DNA of 64,000 nucleotides from Nectonema munidae (GCA_030549495.1 JAUIRK010000947.1:1-64000); one strand, 5' to 3'. Positions 27,037-38,364 are shown, numbered from the stretch's first letter. Made by a program: numbers and translations. The notes: generated by a model from the letters alone, not told the origin.

Positions 27037-28112
27037 ATGAAAACAATAAAAAAGTTGTTTTTGTTACTAGCATTCACAAGCCTACTGTGTATGTTATAAT
27101 TTTGTGGATTGACTTGAGCCATTTAAAATAGAGTATACTTTCATTATGTGTTGAGATACTTTTAAGGAAAATCTCTTTCATAATTGCTTTCTCTAATTGT
27201 TTTGTCATATAAACACAAGATTAAAACCTAAGAAATATATTTTTCATTTTTGTTTATTATTATCAACAAACAAATAAGCTTGTAGGTATAAAATCTTTGG
27301 TACTATGTACTAATTTCTGAAAAACGGGGGAATTATTTTGTTTACCATATAGCGCTGCAACTCTGGACTTCATCAAAGTTCTTGTTCATTAAGTATGTGG
27401 CACTAAACAAGAAAATAGCAAAAATGATGATTGATTCGCCGTTAAGGTTTCTAAAGGTAAAGTTACCTTATGGTGTTTTCATCGAGAAGGCACTATTGTA
27501 CCGCTTGTATCGAACTATGAGGAAAGCAGGCTTGATGCGGGATCGAACTCAAGACCTTGAGTTATCGAATCCATCATCTAATCAGCTCTACTCACGCGGT
27601 TTCTAAAACAAAACTATTTGACCAGAAGAAAAATAATAACTTTATTTACAAGTGTTTTGAGGCATGCAAAAAACTGGCTTTTTTAACTTTGTATTTCTCC
27701 TTTTGTTCAAAATTCTTTATTTTCTAGATTTGAATAAAGCTAAAGAAGAAGAAGAAAATAGTAAAGGTAATTTTTTTTGATTTCATAGCTTTATTATTTA
27801 AATATAGAAATTTCATTCCTTCATATATATAATATATTATTTTAATAATTTTCATATGTTCAAGAGAGCGAACATTTTATTAATATTTGAATTTTTAATG
27901 AATCATGTGGCATTTATTTTTGACACATTTTTAAAATCCCTCATTTTTATTGTTTATTAATATTTGCAATTGGCATATATAAATACAATTTATTTTTAAA
28001 AGCATGCAACCATGAGTGTCTTACGAACCCTTCTTACCGCTATAAAAGCGATACAATTCTATTGTCCCCTAACTTTGATAGAGCTAGAGCCAAGTGTGAA
28101 AATTTTAATTGA
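27037..28112 (+). CDS. Array copy 14: secreted micropeptide, intact
   Basis: Exons 27037..27088, 27728..27766 and 28003..28112. Phe8 variant. The SINE here reads GCGGGATCGAACTC, closer to a consensus B box than in most units, and intron 1 has ACCTTATGGTG for ACCATAGGGTG. The TATA-like block is altered to TATAGGTGTAC. Confidence 0.75.
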
Positions 28113-28753
28113 ATCTTGTTAGACATACAAATATTTAATTAATCTTAATTTTATCTTTTATAATTTGAGATGAATTTTGTTTGTTCTCAAAGAAATACTC
28201 CATTCAATTTGCGAATTAAAAATTTTTTTGGTTTGACCTCAATCTAAAGTATAAAAACAAAATTTATTATTCTTGTTTAAATTTCACTATTACTAAACAT
28301 AATTTCAAATGTTGTCAAGTTGACTTATTTTAGTTTAGATCTAAAAAAATAAACATAAGTTTTTGCCCACAAAATGAATTTTAATGTAGGTATCAAAGAC
28401 CAGGGGGTTCCAATGAAGGAATAAATTAATTTAACCATAAAATTCAAACAAAATATACAATGTTGTAAAAGCTTTGTTATGATACGATTGTGAATAAAAC
28501 TTTATGGTATATATAATATATGAGTACAAAAATTTAAATAAATTTGAGAGAAAAGGTTGGGAGAATACTGGCAACTGAATTGATAATATTTTTAAAGATA
28601 CTTATAAATTGCCGAAAAAATTTTATTTGAAAGTGAAAATGTTTCAATAGAAAGTTCTTTTGTAAAAGTAAACAAAAGAAACTATATTTTTTTAATAACA
28701 ATAACAAATAATTCTTTTAATAATTTTAACAAGAAGTAAAATATCAAAATATA

Positions 28754-29828
28754 ATGAAAACAATAAAAAAGTTGTCTTTGTTACTAGCATTCACAAGCCT
28801 ACTGTGTATGTTATAATTTTGTGGATTGACTTGAGCCATTTAAAATAGAGTATACTTTCATTATGTGTTGAGATACTTTTAAGGAAAATCTCTTTCATAA
28901 TTGCTTTCTCTAATTGTTTTGTCATATAAACACAAGATTAAAACCCCAAGAAACATATTTTTCATTTTTGTTTATTATTATCAACAAACAAATAAGCTTG
29001 TAGGTATAAAATCTTTGGTACTATGTACTAATTTCTGAAAAACGGGGGAATTATTTTGTTTACCATATAGCGCTGCAACTCTGGACTTCATCAAAATCCT
29101 TGTTCATTAAGTATGTGGCACTAAACAAGAAAATAGCAAAAATGATGATTGATTCGCCGTTAAGGTTTCTAAAGGTAAAGTTACCATAGGGTGTTTTCAT
29201 CGAGAAGGCACAATTGCGCCGCTTGTATCGAACTATGAGGAAAGCAGGCTTGATGCGGGATCGAACTCAAGACCTTGAGTTATCGAATCCATCATCTAAT
29301 CAACTCTACTCACGCGGTTTCTAAAACAAAACTATTTGACCAGAAGAAAAATAATAACTTTATTTACAAGTGTTTTGAGGCATGCAAAAAACTGGCTTTT
29401 TTAACTTTGTATTTCTCCTTTTGTTCAAAATTCTTTATTTTCTAGATTTGAATAAAGCTAAAGAAGAAGAAATTAGTAAAGGTAATTTTTTTTTGATTTC
29501 ATAGCTTTATTATTTAAATATAGAAATTTCATTCCTTCATATATATAATATATTATTTTAATAATTTTCATATGTTCAAGAGAGCGAACATTTTATTAAT
29601 ATTTGAATTTTTAATTAATCATGTGGCATTTATTTTTGACACATTTTTAAAATCCCTCATTTTTATTGTTTATTAATATTTGCAATTGGCATATATAAAT
29701 ACAATTTATTTTTAAAAGCATGCAATCATGAATGTCTTACGAACCCTTCTTACCGCTATAAAAGCGATACAATTCTATTGTCCCCTAACTTTGATAGAGC
29801 TAGAGCCAAGTGTGAAAATTTTAATTGA
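28754..29828 (+). CDS. Array copy 15: secreted micropeptide, synonymous exon 3 variants
   Basis: Exons 28754..28805, 29446..29481 (36 nt, EEEISK form) and 29719..29828. Ser8 variant. Exon 3 has the only substitutions I found in this exon across the array: AAC to AAT in Asn33 and GAG to GAA in Glu35. Both are synonymous in the inferred frame, so CNHEC is kept. Just upstream, intron 2 has TTTTTAATTAATC for TTTTTAATGAATC. Confidence 0.8.
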
Positions 29829-30010
29829 ATCTTGTTAGACATACAAATATTTAATTAATCTTAATTTTAGCTTTTATAATTTGAGATGAATTTTGTTTGT
29901 TCTCAAAGAAATACTCCATTCAATTTGCGAATTAAAATTTTTTTTGGTCTGACCTCAATCTAAAGTATAAAAACAAAATTTATTATTCTTGTTTAAATTT
30001 CACTATTACT

Positions 30011-31017
30011 ATTCATAAGCCTCCTGTGTATGTTATAATTTTGTGGATTGACTTGAGCCATTTAAAATAGAGTATACTTTCATTATGTGTTGAGATACTT
30101 TTAAGGAAAATCTCTTTCATAATTGTTTTGTCATATAAACACAAGATTAAAACCTAAAAACATATTTTTCATTTTTGTTTATTATTATCATATAAAATCT
30201 TTGGTACTATATACTAATTTCTGAAAAACGGGGGAATTATTTTGTTTACCATATAGCGCTGCAACCCTGGACTTCATCAAAGTCCTTGTTCATTAAGTAT
30301 GTGGCACTAAACAAGAAAATAGCAAAAATGATGATTGATTCGCCGTTAAGGTTTCTAAAGGTAAAGTTACCATAGGGTGTTTTCATCGAGAAGGCACAAT
30401 TGTGCCGCTTGTATCGAACTATGAGGAAAGCAGGCTTGATGCGTGATCGAACTCAAGACCTTGTGTTATCGAATCCATCATCTAATCAACTCTACTCATG
30501 CGGTTTCTAAAACAAAACTATTTGACCAGAAGAAAAATAATAACTTTATTTACAAGTGTTTTGAGGCATGCAAAAAACTGGCTTTTTTAACTTTGTATTT
30601 CTCCTTTTGTTCAAAATTCTTTATTTTCTAGATTTGAATAAAGCTAAAGAAGAAGAAGAAAATAGTAAAGGTAATTTTTTTTTGATTTCATAGCTTTATT
30701 ATTTAAATATAGAAATTTCATTCCTTCATATATATAATATATTATTTTAATAATTTTCATATGTTCAAGAGAGCGAACATTTTATTAATATTTGAATTTT
30801 TAATGAATCATGTGGCATTTATTTTTGACACATTTTTAAAATCCCTCATTTTTATTGTTTATTAATATTTGCAATTGGCATATATAAATACAATTTATTT
30901 TTAAAAGCATGCAACCATGAGTGTCTTACGAACCCTTCTTACCGCTATAAAAGCGATACAATTCTATTGTCCCCTAACTTTGATAGAGCTAGAGCCAAGT
31001 GTGAAAATTTTAATTGA
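30011..31017 (+). pseudogene. Array copy 16: start-less copy with ~530-bp deletion
   Basis: The 3' region of unit 15 runs through CACTATTACTA straight into the end of exon 1 (TTCATAAGCCTCCTGT, to 30027), so the spacer, promoter and start codon are gone. The breakpoint sits at a TTACTA shared by both sides in normal units. A second small gap near 30190 removes about 20 nt of intron 1. Exon 2 (30632..30670) and exon 3 (30908..31017) and their splice sites remain intact, as expected for recent loss. Confidence 0.75.
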
Positions 31018-31658
31018 ATCTTGTTAGACATACAAATATTTAATTAATCTTAATTTTATCTTTTATAATTTGAGATGAATTTTGTTTGTTCTCAAAGAAA
31101 TACTCCATTCAATTTGCGAATTAAAAATTTTTTTGGTTTGACCTCAATCTAAAGTATAAAAACAAAATTTATTATTCTTGTTTAAATTTCACTATTACTA
31201 AACATAATTTCAAATGTTGTCAAGTTGACTTATTTTAGTTTAGATCTAAAAAAATAAACATAAGTTTTTGCCCACAAAATGAATTTTAATGTAGGTATCA
31301 AAGACCAGGGGGTTCCAATGAAGGAATAAATTAATTTAACCATAAAATTCAAACAAAATATACAATGTTGTAAAAGCTTTGTTATGATACGATTGTGAAT
31401 AAAACTTTATGGTATATATAATATATGAGTACAAAAATTTAAATAAATTTGAGAGAAAAGGTTGGGAGAATACTGGCAACTGAATTGATAATATTTTTAA
31501 AGATACTTATAAATTGCTGAAAAAATTTTATTTGAAAGTGAAAATGTTTCAATAGAAAGTTCTTTTGTAAAAGTAAACAAAAAAAACTATATTTTTTTAA
31601 TAACAATAACAAATAATTCTTTTAATAATTTTAACAAGAAGTAAAATATCAAAATATA

Positions 31659-32735
31659 ATGAAAACAATAAAAAAGTTGTCTTTGTTACTAGCATTCACA
31701 AGCCTACTGTGTATGTTATAATTTTGTGGATTTACTTGAGCCATTTAAAATAGAGTATACTTTCATTATGTGTTGAGATACTTTTAAGGAAAATCTCTTT
31801 CATAATTGCTTTCTCTAATTGTTTTGTCATATAAACACAAGATTAAAACCTAAGAAACATATTTTTCATTTTTGTTTATTAGTATCAACAAACAAATACG
31901 CTTGTAGGTATAAAATTTTTGGTACTATATACTAATTTCTGAAAAACGGGGGAATTATTTTGTTTACCATATAGCGCTGCAACCCTCCCTGGACTTCATC
32001 AAAGTCCTTGTTCATTAAGTATGTGGCACTAAACAAGAAAATAGCAAAAATGATGATTGATTCGCCGTTAAGGTTTCTAAAGGTAAAGTTACCATAGGGT
32101 GTTTTCATCGAGAAGGCACAATTGCGCCGCTTGTATCGAACTATGAGGAAAGCAGGCTTGATGCGTGATCGAACTCAAGACCTTGTGTTATCGAATCCAG
32201 CATCTAATCAACTCTACTCACGCGGTTTCTAAAACAAAACTATTTGACCAGAAGAAAAATAATAACTTTATTTACAAGTGTTTTGAGGCATGCAAAAAAC
32301 TGGCTTTTTTAACTTTGTATTTCTCCTTTTGTTCAAAATTCTTTATTTTCTAGATTTGAATAAAGCTAAAGAAGAAGAAATTAGTAAAGGTAATTTTTTT
32401 TGATTTCATAGCTTTATTATTTAAATATAGAAATTTCATTCCTTCATATATATAATATATTATTTTAATAATTTTCATATGTTCAAGAGAGCGAACATTT
32501 TATTAATATTTGAATTTTTAATGAATCATGTGGCATTTATTTTTGACACATTTTTAAAATCCCTCATTTTTATTGTTTATTAATATTTGCAATTGGCATA
32601 TATAAATACAATTTATTTTTAAAAGCATGCAACCATGAGTGTCTTACGAACCCTTCTTACCGCTATAAAAGCGATACAATTCTATTGTCCCCTAACTTTG
32701 ATAGAGCTAGAGCCAAGTGTGAAAATTTTAATTGA
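31659..32735 (+). CDS. Array copy 17: secreted micropeptide, short exon 2
   Basis: Exons 31659..31710, 32354..32389 (36 nt, EEEISK form) and 32626..32735. Ser8 variant. Intron 1 is 643 nt with a CCCTCCCTGG variant near 31983 and TTTACTTGAGCC for TTGACTTGAGCC after the donor. It is the last complete copy; the spacer after it has lost about 50 bp (near 33070), including the TTGTAAAAGCTTTGTTATG block. Confidence 0.75.
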
Positions 32736-33328
32736 ATCTTGTTAGACATACAAATATTTAATTAATCTTAATTTTATCTTTTATAATTTGAGATGAATTT
32801 TGTTTGTTCTCAAAGAAATACTCCATTCAATTTGCGAATTAAAAATTTTTTGGTTTGACCTCAATCTAAAGTATAAAAACAAAATTTATTATTCTTGTTT
32901 AAATTTCACTATTACTAAACATAATTTCAAATGTTGTCAAGTTGACTTATTTTAGTTTAGATCTAAAAAATAAACATAAGTTTTTGCCCACAAAATGAAT
33001 TTTAATGTAGGTATCAAAGACCAGGGGGTTCCAATGAAGGAATAAATTAATTTAACCATAAAATTCAATCAAAATGTATAAAATTTTATGGTATATATAA
33101 TATATGTGTACAAAAATTTAAATAAATTTGAGATAAAAGGTTGGGAGAATACTGGCAACTGAATTGATAATATTTTTAAAGATACTTATAAATTGCTGAA
33201 AGAATTTTATTTGAAAGTGATGTTTCAATAGAAAGTTCTTTTGTAAAAGTAAACAAAAGAAACTATATTTTTTTAATAACAATAACAAATAATTCTTTTA
33301 ATAATTTTAACAAGAAGTTAAAAATATA

Positions 33329-34653
33329 ATGAAAACAATAAAGAAGTTGTCTTTCTTATTAGCATTCACAAGTCTGTTGTGTATGTTATAATTTTGTGGA
33401 TTGACTTGAGCCATTTAAAATAGAGTATACTTTCATTATGTGTTGAGATACTTTTAAGGAAAATCTCTTTCACAATATGCTTTCTCTAATTGTTTTATCA
33501 TATAAACACAAGATTAAAACCCAAGAAACATATTTTTCATTTTTGTTTATTATTATCAACAAACAATTAAGCTTGTAGGTATAAAATCGTTGGTACTATA
33601 TACTAATTTCTGAAAAATGGGGGAATTATTTTGTTTACCATATAGCGCTGCAACCTTGGACTTCATCAAAGTCCTTGTTCATTAAGCATTTCTGCACTTG
33701 TTAAATATTATGAATGATGAATGGAATGGAAAATTAAAAAAAAACATTAATGTCAAACATAGTTATTTCAATATCAATTTTAGGATTATTTGGGCTACAA
33801 TTATTTATGTTATTTGTTTTGGTTTAAGGTAAAGGTAAAGGTACCATAGGGTGTTTTCATCGAGAAGGCACAATTGTGCCGCTTGTATCGAACTATGAGG
33901 AAAGCAGGCTTGATGGGGGATCGAACCCAAGACCTTGAGTTATCGAATCCAGCATCTAACCAACCCTACTCACATATGTTTTTAAAGAATTTATTTCTAC
34001 ATTTTTTGGTTTAAATGTGATAATTAAATTAATTCATAGATTTAAAGATGTGTAAATCTACGTAAATTGCTCAAGTGACAATTTTATACTTATTTTAAAC
34101 ATATAAAATATTTTTGCTTCAAACTATGCTAATTAGCTCTAAAATATATAATTTTCAATAAAAATTTTAAAATTCAGTCTTCGAATTTTCATATTTTTCA
34201 ATAAATTAATCATAAGTTAAAAAGATAAATCTTGAATTTATTTTTGAAAATGATCAAAACCTCGCTCATTATTGTTTTCCTTATTTGGTCAATGAGGCCA
34301 ATTTTGGTCATGTTACGGACACCATGAGATTCACTGTAAAAATTATGGCTAGTTATGGTTTGAAAAGTGGCACTAAACAATAAAATAGCAATAATGATGA
34401 TTGATTCGCCGTTACGGTTTCTAAAACAAAACTATTTGAACAGAAGAAAAAATAACTTTATTTACCTGTTAAGACATAAAAATCTCTGATAATAGTTAAA
34501 AACAAAATATATATTCATTGAAAGATGAATTAAAAGTGTTTTGAGGCATGCAAAAAATTGGTTTTTTTAACTTTGTATTTCACTTTTCATTTATAATTCT
34601 TTGTTTTCTAGATTCCAATAAACCTGAAGAAGAAGGAACAGGAAATGAAGAAG
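33329..34653 (+). CDS. Array copy 18: diverged right-edge paralogue, exons 1-2 only
   Basis: Exon 1 (33329..33380) encodes MKTIKKLSFLLAFTSLL with five synonymous changes (AAG, TTA, AGT, CTG, TTG) and Phe for Leu at residue 9; Ser8 is shared with many copies. The GTATGT donor is kept. Intron 1 is 1231 nt because of an insertion. Exon 2 (34612..34653, 42 nt) reads YSNKPEEEGTGNEE with a conserved TTTTCTAG acceptor and an AAG-GTTAAC donor; its length differs from array copies by exactly three bases. Intron 2 runs into transposon sequence at about 34,745 and no exon 3 homologue is found next to it. Either the gene is broken by the insertion, or its last exon lies beyond it after about 8 kb; I could not identify it. 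Confidence 0.65.
33687..34368. other. Insertion-like block in intron 1 of copy 18
   Basis: About 680 bp between GTTCATTAAG and GTGGCACTAAAC, which are adjacent in the array units apart from a few bases. It contains the separate SINE at 33826..33973 and otherwise A+T-rich sequence without an open frame. It may be an insertion here or a loss in the array ancestor. Confidence 0.5.
33826..33973 (-). repeat. Best-preserved copy of the tRNA-derived SINE
   Basis: On the minus strand: GTGAGTAGGGTTGGTTAG (A box like a tRNA), then GGTTCGATCCCCC (perfect B box), then a non-tRNA body and a tail of TACCTT repeats. It lies at a different site from the SINE of the array units, so it is an independent insertion of the same family. 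The tRNA cloverleaf is not complete, so it is not a tRNA gene. Confidence 0.75.
34416..34425. other. Empty SINE target site in copy 18
   Basis: GTTACGGTTTCTAAAACAAAAC here has a single GGTTTCTAAA, whereas array units have that 10-mer twice around the 142-bp SINE. This is the uninserted state at the orthologous intron position. Confidence 0.75.
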
Positions 34654-34745
34654 GTTAACTTTTTTTGATTTTATAGCTTTTTAAATATTGATTTTAAGTA
34701 TGTTTTTTAGCAGTTTATAATTTTTATATTTAAATATATAATAAG

Positions 34746-35160
34746 GTCCTCCCCAAAGGTCTTGCCAGCCTTCTGATATATATCTCCAAACTGTATACTA
34801 CAATCGTTCATCTCCAACCTGTATACTACGATCGTTTCTATTCCATGTACAAATGACTAGGGAGACATGTTCAACTTTCTGTTTCTTCTCTGTTATATAT
34901 TCTCATAGCCTGTATGGTTGAACGCGGGTAGACAACTTGAATGTCCTCTCCAACCTGTATACTACGATGATTCATCTCCAACCTGTATACTACGATGGTT
35001 TCTATTCCATGTACAAATGACTAGGGAGACAATGTTCACCTTTCTGTTCATATTTTGCTAGATGTAAGATTTGATATACTTCAATCGCGGAAATGATGTT
35101 AGAAAATTGTGTAATCAAAGAATCGAAAAATATTCTTTAAAAATCAAAAAATATGAAACT
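34746..35160 (+). repeat. Left arm of a long inverted repeat (transposon end)
   Basis: Starts GTCCTCCCCAAAGGTCTTGCCAG and contains two copies of a block with CTCCAACCTGTATACTACGA, a Met-less TTCTATTCCATGTACAAATG stretch and CTAGGGAGAC. It is inverted at 42,410..42,885. The arms enclose about 7.3 kb with unrelated transposon relics. I do not recognise the family; long subterminal repeats fit a fold-back or Mutator-like element. Confidence 0.55.
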
Positions 35161-36450
35161 TTAAATTTTTTTTTTCAATGTATTATGTTTAAATATTAGG
35201 TCTATTTTATGAATATGCAAAAAAAAATTGAAAAAAAATCTAATTTTTGGACTCCTTACAATTTTTTTTAAATTTAAAAAAAAATAATTTTTTCTACCTA
35301 TTATGTTTAAATATTAGGTATATTTTATGAATATGCAAAAAAAATAGAAAAAATATATAATTATTCATTTTACACGCTAAAATACAGTGAAAATAACAAA
35401 ATTGTCCATATTGTACCAAGGCTTTTAAAAAAAAAATTGAAATTAAAAAAACGAAATGAAAAATGCGCGTAAAATATAGGCATGGTTTAAAATGTTTTTA
35501 AAAAAATTCTTGCTTAAAGTTCTCTTTCAAAATTAAAATTTGTAAATTTTAACACAAATTTTTTTTAAAAATAGTTAAAATCAAAAATATATATCAAAAA
35601 TTTTGAAAATTTTAAAATAAAATGTTAGCGATTTTGAAAAAGTAAATGTAAAAATTAGAAAAAAATAATTTTATTTTAATTTAAAAAAATCGCGTTAAAA
35701 ATGTCAACTTTTTTGGAGAAAAACTTTTTTTAAAAAATTGAATGAAATTTTTCCAATTTTTTTCAGAAAATATTTTATTTATAAGTGTACTTTAATCCAA
35801 TGGAAAAATTTTAAAATTATTTTAACTTCTAGTGAAAAAAAAATTTTAGGTGAAATTTTTAGTTCAAGTACGGGTCTATGAAATAAATTTGAAGTCATTT
35901 CACCTACACCACATGAAAGTACTAATGAAATAAAGTAGATTAACATTTTATATCTTCAAAAATTGTTACTATGGAATAGAAACCATCGTAGTATACAGAT
36001 TGGAGATGACAATTAAGTTTTATACCCGCGTTCAACCCTATAGGTTATAAAAATATTTATTACATAATAAAGAGTTTCCTGAAACTTCATACAGAAAAAT
36101 ATTTCTTCAATATTTGTGTGGGGCGAGTGTGAGAACCGAATATTAAAATTATTTTTTAAAAAACTACAAATAAATTTAGGTTTTTGTAGGAGATTGGTTT
36201 ATAATGAAAAAACGAATATAAATTTATGAGGTTAATTATTATTGAGAAAAATTTAGTAAAACACATCTTTTGATCTTTTTCTCTTCTCATTTTTTTCAGT
36301 GAACTTTTCAAAGCGCAATTCAAAATCTTTATTTTTTGAGGAATCAAAGTGTAAATTAAACCCACACTTAATATTTTGGAGAAATAATTCAAAAGTTATA
36401 AGTAATATAAAAACAAAGGTTAATTTATAAAAAACCCAAAACTAAAATTA
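35160..36450. repeat. Dispersed repeat, copy A
   Basis: A+T-rich block without open frame that matches 62,760..63,900 in the same direction, including TTTTACACGCT, the stretch around AAGTCATTTCACCTACACC and GTATACAGATTGGAGATGAC. Its middle (35,960-36,130) holds a further copy of the long-inverted-repeat arm. Confidence 0.6.
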
Positions 36451-37189
36451 TATTATAAAATCTACAAATAACGAATGCCCTTAATTAAAAATCAGAAAAT
36501 TGGTATCTAAACTGAATAAAAATTGTTTTGAAATAAAAGTAGACTACGATTATCGAACAAAACTTGTACATTCGATCAACATTTTTCACTTCAAAAAGTA
36601 ATTTAAAATGTATTAGAAAAACATTATACTGACCTATACTAACTGACCCCTAAAAAGTAAAAAATATATATTTATTTCCGACAGTTCGCAAGACGTAACG
36701 GGAGTTTTACGTCAGCTAAAATCTTCAGAGCTTGATTTCATCAAATATTTAATATTAAACCTACTATAAAAACACAATGTAAATTCTTCAAATGGCCTAA
36801 ATTCATGAAATAGATCGCATTTGGTTTCTTAAAAGAAACATGACGTCCTTATCTGAACACATTCAAAAAATTAACGCCATCTATAAAAAAAATTCCAAAT
36901 TTTGAAAAGTATAATAATTTTAACAAATTTATATATGAATATGAATGAAAAAAAGTCTAATCATTATTTTGAAACTTATATTTTGTATGATTCCAACAAA
37001 TTGGTTCATTACATTTACCGTCTTTTCTTGTCGCTCTTTTTTTTTGATTTGTAAGTAAATACGTGGGATTAACTGTGTGACAAATTTATCGAAAAACAAA
37101 AATTAACAAGCTATATATAAAAAATGGAAGCTGGTGAGCACAATTATAAACAAGCATAAACTTTTCAAGAGATTGCCTTTTACGACAGG
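36451..37189. other. No gene seen
   Basis: A+T-rich unique sequence. The only local structure I see is a short hairpin GACGTAA-cgggagt-TTACGTC near 36,692-36,714. Confidence 0.5.
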
Positions 37190-38213
37190 GTGCCTAAGAG
37201 GGACACTTAGTCCCTTGATATAAATGCTATAAATACATGATATCTATAGCATCTTCTTCAACACCAAAAAATCTGATCAAATTTCTAGTGACTCGATGAG
37301 TAAAAGGATCATTCAGTCTAACTTTCATTGAAATCTGGCCAAGTTTGAGGGATAATCTCTCAAAAATACCTCTTTCCACTTTTACGGAAAGATGGAAACT
37401 GTTCAGGAGAATTATGCTTCAGAATTTTCCAGCTTTTATTAGCAGAAATATCTATAGATAATTTCAATAGAGCAAAAAAGACCATTTTCTAGAAGATTTA
37501 ACATGTAAATTCTCTAAGCATTTTATTAGATATATCAACACAGGATTTGAACTTATTATACTCTAGGATAGTTTCTGGTTTACTGCGTTCGCCTTTCAGC
37601 TCTATTTTACCAAGGTGTTGGGATGAAAGGATATATACTACTTTGAAGTTTTTTTTTCGCGTGCTTGTGAGGTAAGTATATAAGCGGTTAGCAAAGCATG
37701 CTCGATGTACAGAAACTTACTCTTGTATTCGGCAAGTTTCAAATCTTTCAGATAACTAGGCCTAATTATGTGAGGCATAAACTTTCTTGTAGCCCTAACT
37801 GTTCCACAAATTGTATATCCATTGTCTTTTGCCCATTTACATAGAGTATGCGATGTAAAAAAGCGGTCAGTGTATATACCCACCCTTTCGGTAAATGCGA
37901 GCTTAAAACTAAACGTTTAACAATTTCTTCAGAAGAAAAGTCATTTTTGTCAGCTAATCTAGGTATATAGATTTCAGGCTTGAAAATATAAAAAGTTCGA
38001 GCATCGTTACAATGATAACATTTTATGCCATAGTGGCCAGGCTTTGATTGATCATAAATTTTCAATCAAGTTCGTCCTTTTAATTTTATAAGTTGCTCGT
38101 CGAGGAGTGAAATAGTTGCTACACCTTCGAAAAAAATGATCATGTAAAAAGCGGATAGCAGCGATTTTATAAGTTAAACTTCTTTGACTTTTGTTGTCGA
38201 AAATAAATGAATT
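37190..38213 (-). pseudogene. Decayed piggyBac-family transposase (DDE_Tnp_1_7)
   Basis: Minus-strand fragments in changing frames follow the piggyBac order. First FDNKSQRSLTYKIAAIR and a Cys-x-x-Tyr stretch; then LLDEQLIKLKGRT with the first catalytic Asp; a stop at 38,066..38,068; KPGHYGIK; after a frameshift near 37,870, YTDRFFTSHTLC with the second Asp; GTVRATRKFMP; after another shift, KPETILEYNKFK and VDIS with the third Asp near 37,550; and a C-terminal stretch ending near 37,200. At least three frameshifts and one stop make it dead. It is a different, older lineage than the element at 57.3 kb. Confidence 0.75.
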
Positions 38214-38364
38214 TGTGAATCAAAAGAAACCTTTTTTAGACTAACAACATTTCTACTTCAAGTTTGTCCTTTTCCAAATCAAGTGCGTCTTCTCCTGTTT
38301 TAATTTCGTGTTTCCGAATAGTTTATCATTTTCACTTTATGTTTAATGTAACTTTCAAATAGAA

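Larger units (their letters stand above)
4230..33690 (+). repeat. Tandem array of ~1.72-kb gene-bearing units (17 units plus edge)
   Basis: Head-to-tail units with start-codon spacing of 1717, 1690, 1725, 1712, 1718, 1717, 1718, 1708, 1716, 1664, 1715, 1716, 1709 and 1717 bp. A shortened unit of about 1.19 kb follows, then one of about 1.72 kb, and a last spacing of 1670 bp. Each unit holds, in order: an intergenic region with a TATA-rich stretch, exon 1, intron 1 carrying a SINE in reverse, exon 2, intron 2, exon 3, and a 3' region with AATAAA. Units 2-17 are nearly identical. Units 1 and 2 differ in the spacer (GCCGGGGTTCC in place of ACCAGGGGGTTCC), unit 3-4 has another spacer variant near 9541-9610, and units 1 and 11 share the same ~52-bp deletion upstream of exon 1. 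The unit structure suggests unequal exchange and conversion. Without gene structure it would be called satellite DNA. Confidence 0.95.

Noticed and set aside
7004-32353. A 62-76 codon + strand open frame repeated in most units (for example 12,159..12,347)
   Set aside because: It begins at GTG or CTG/TTG rather than ATG, runs through the reversed SINE and intron 1, and its stop is simply the TAG of the exon 2 splice acceptor.
4230-33690. Plain satellite or centromeric repeat, or CRISPR array
   Set aside because: Units contain ordered splice sites and phase-consistent exons with frame-preserving variation. Unit length and eukaryotic features exclude CRISPR.
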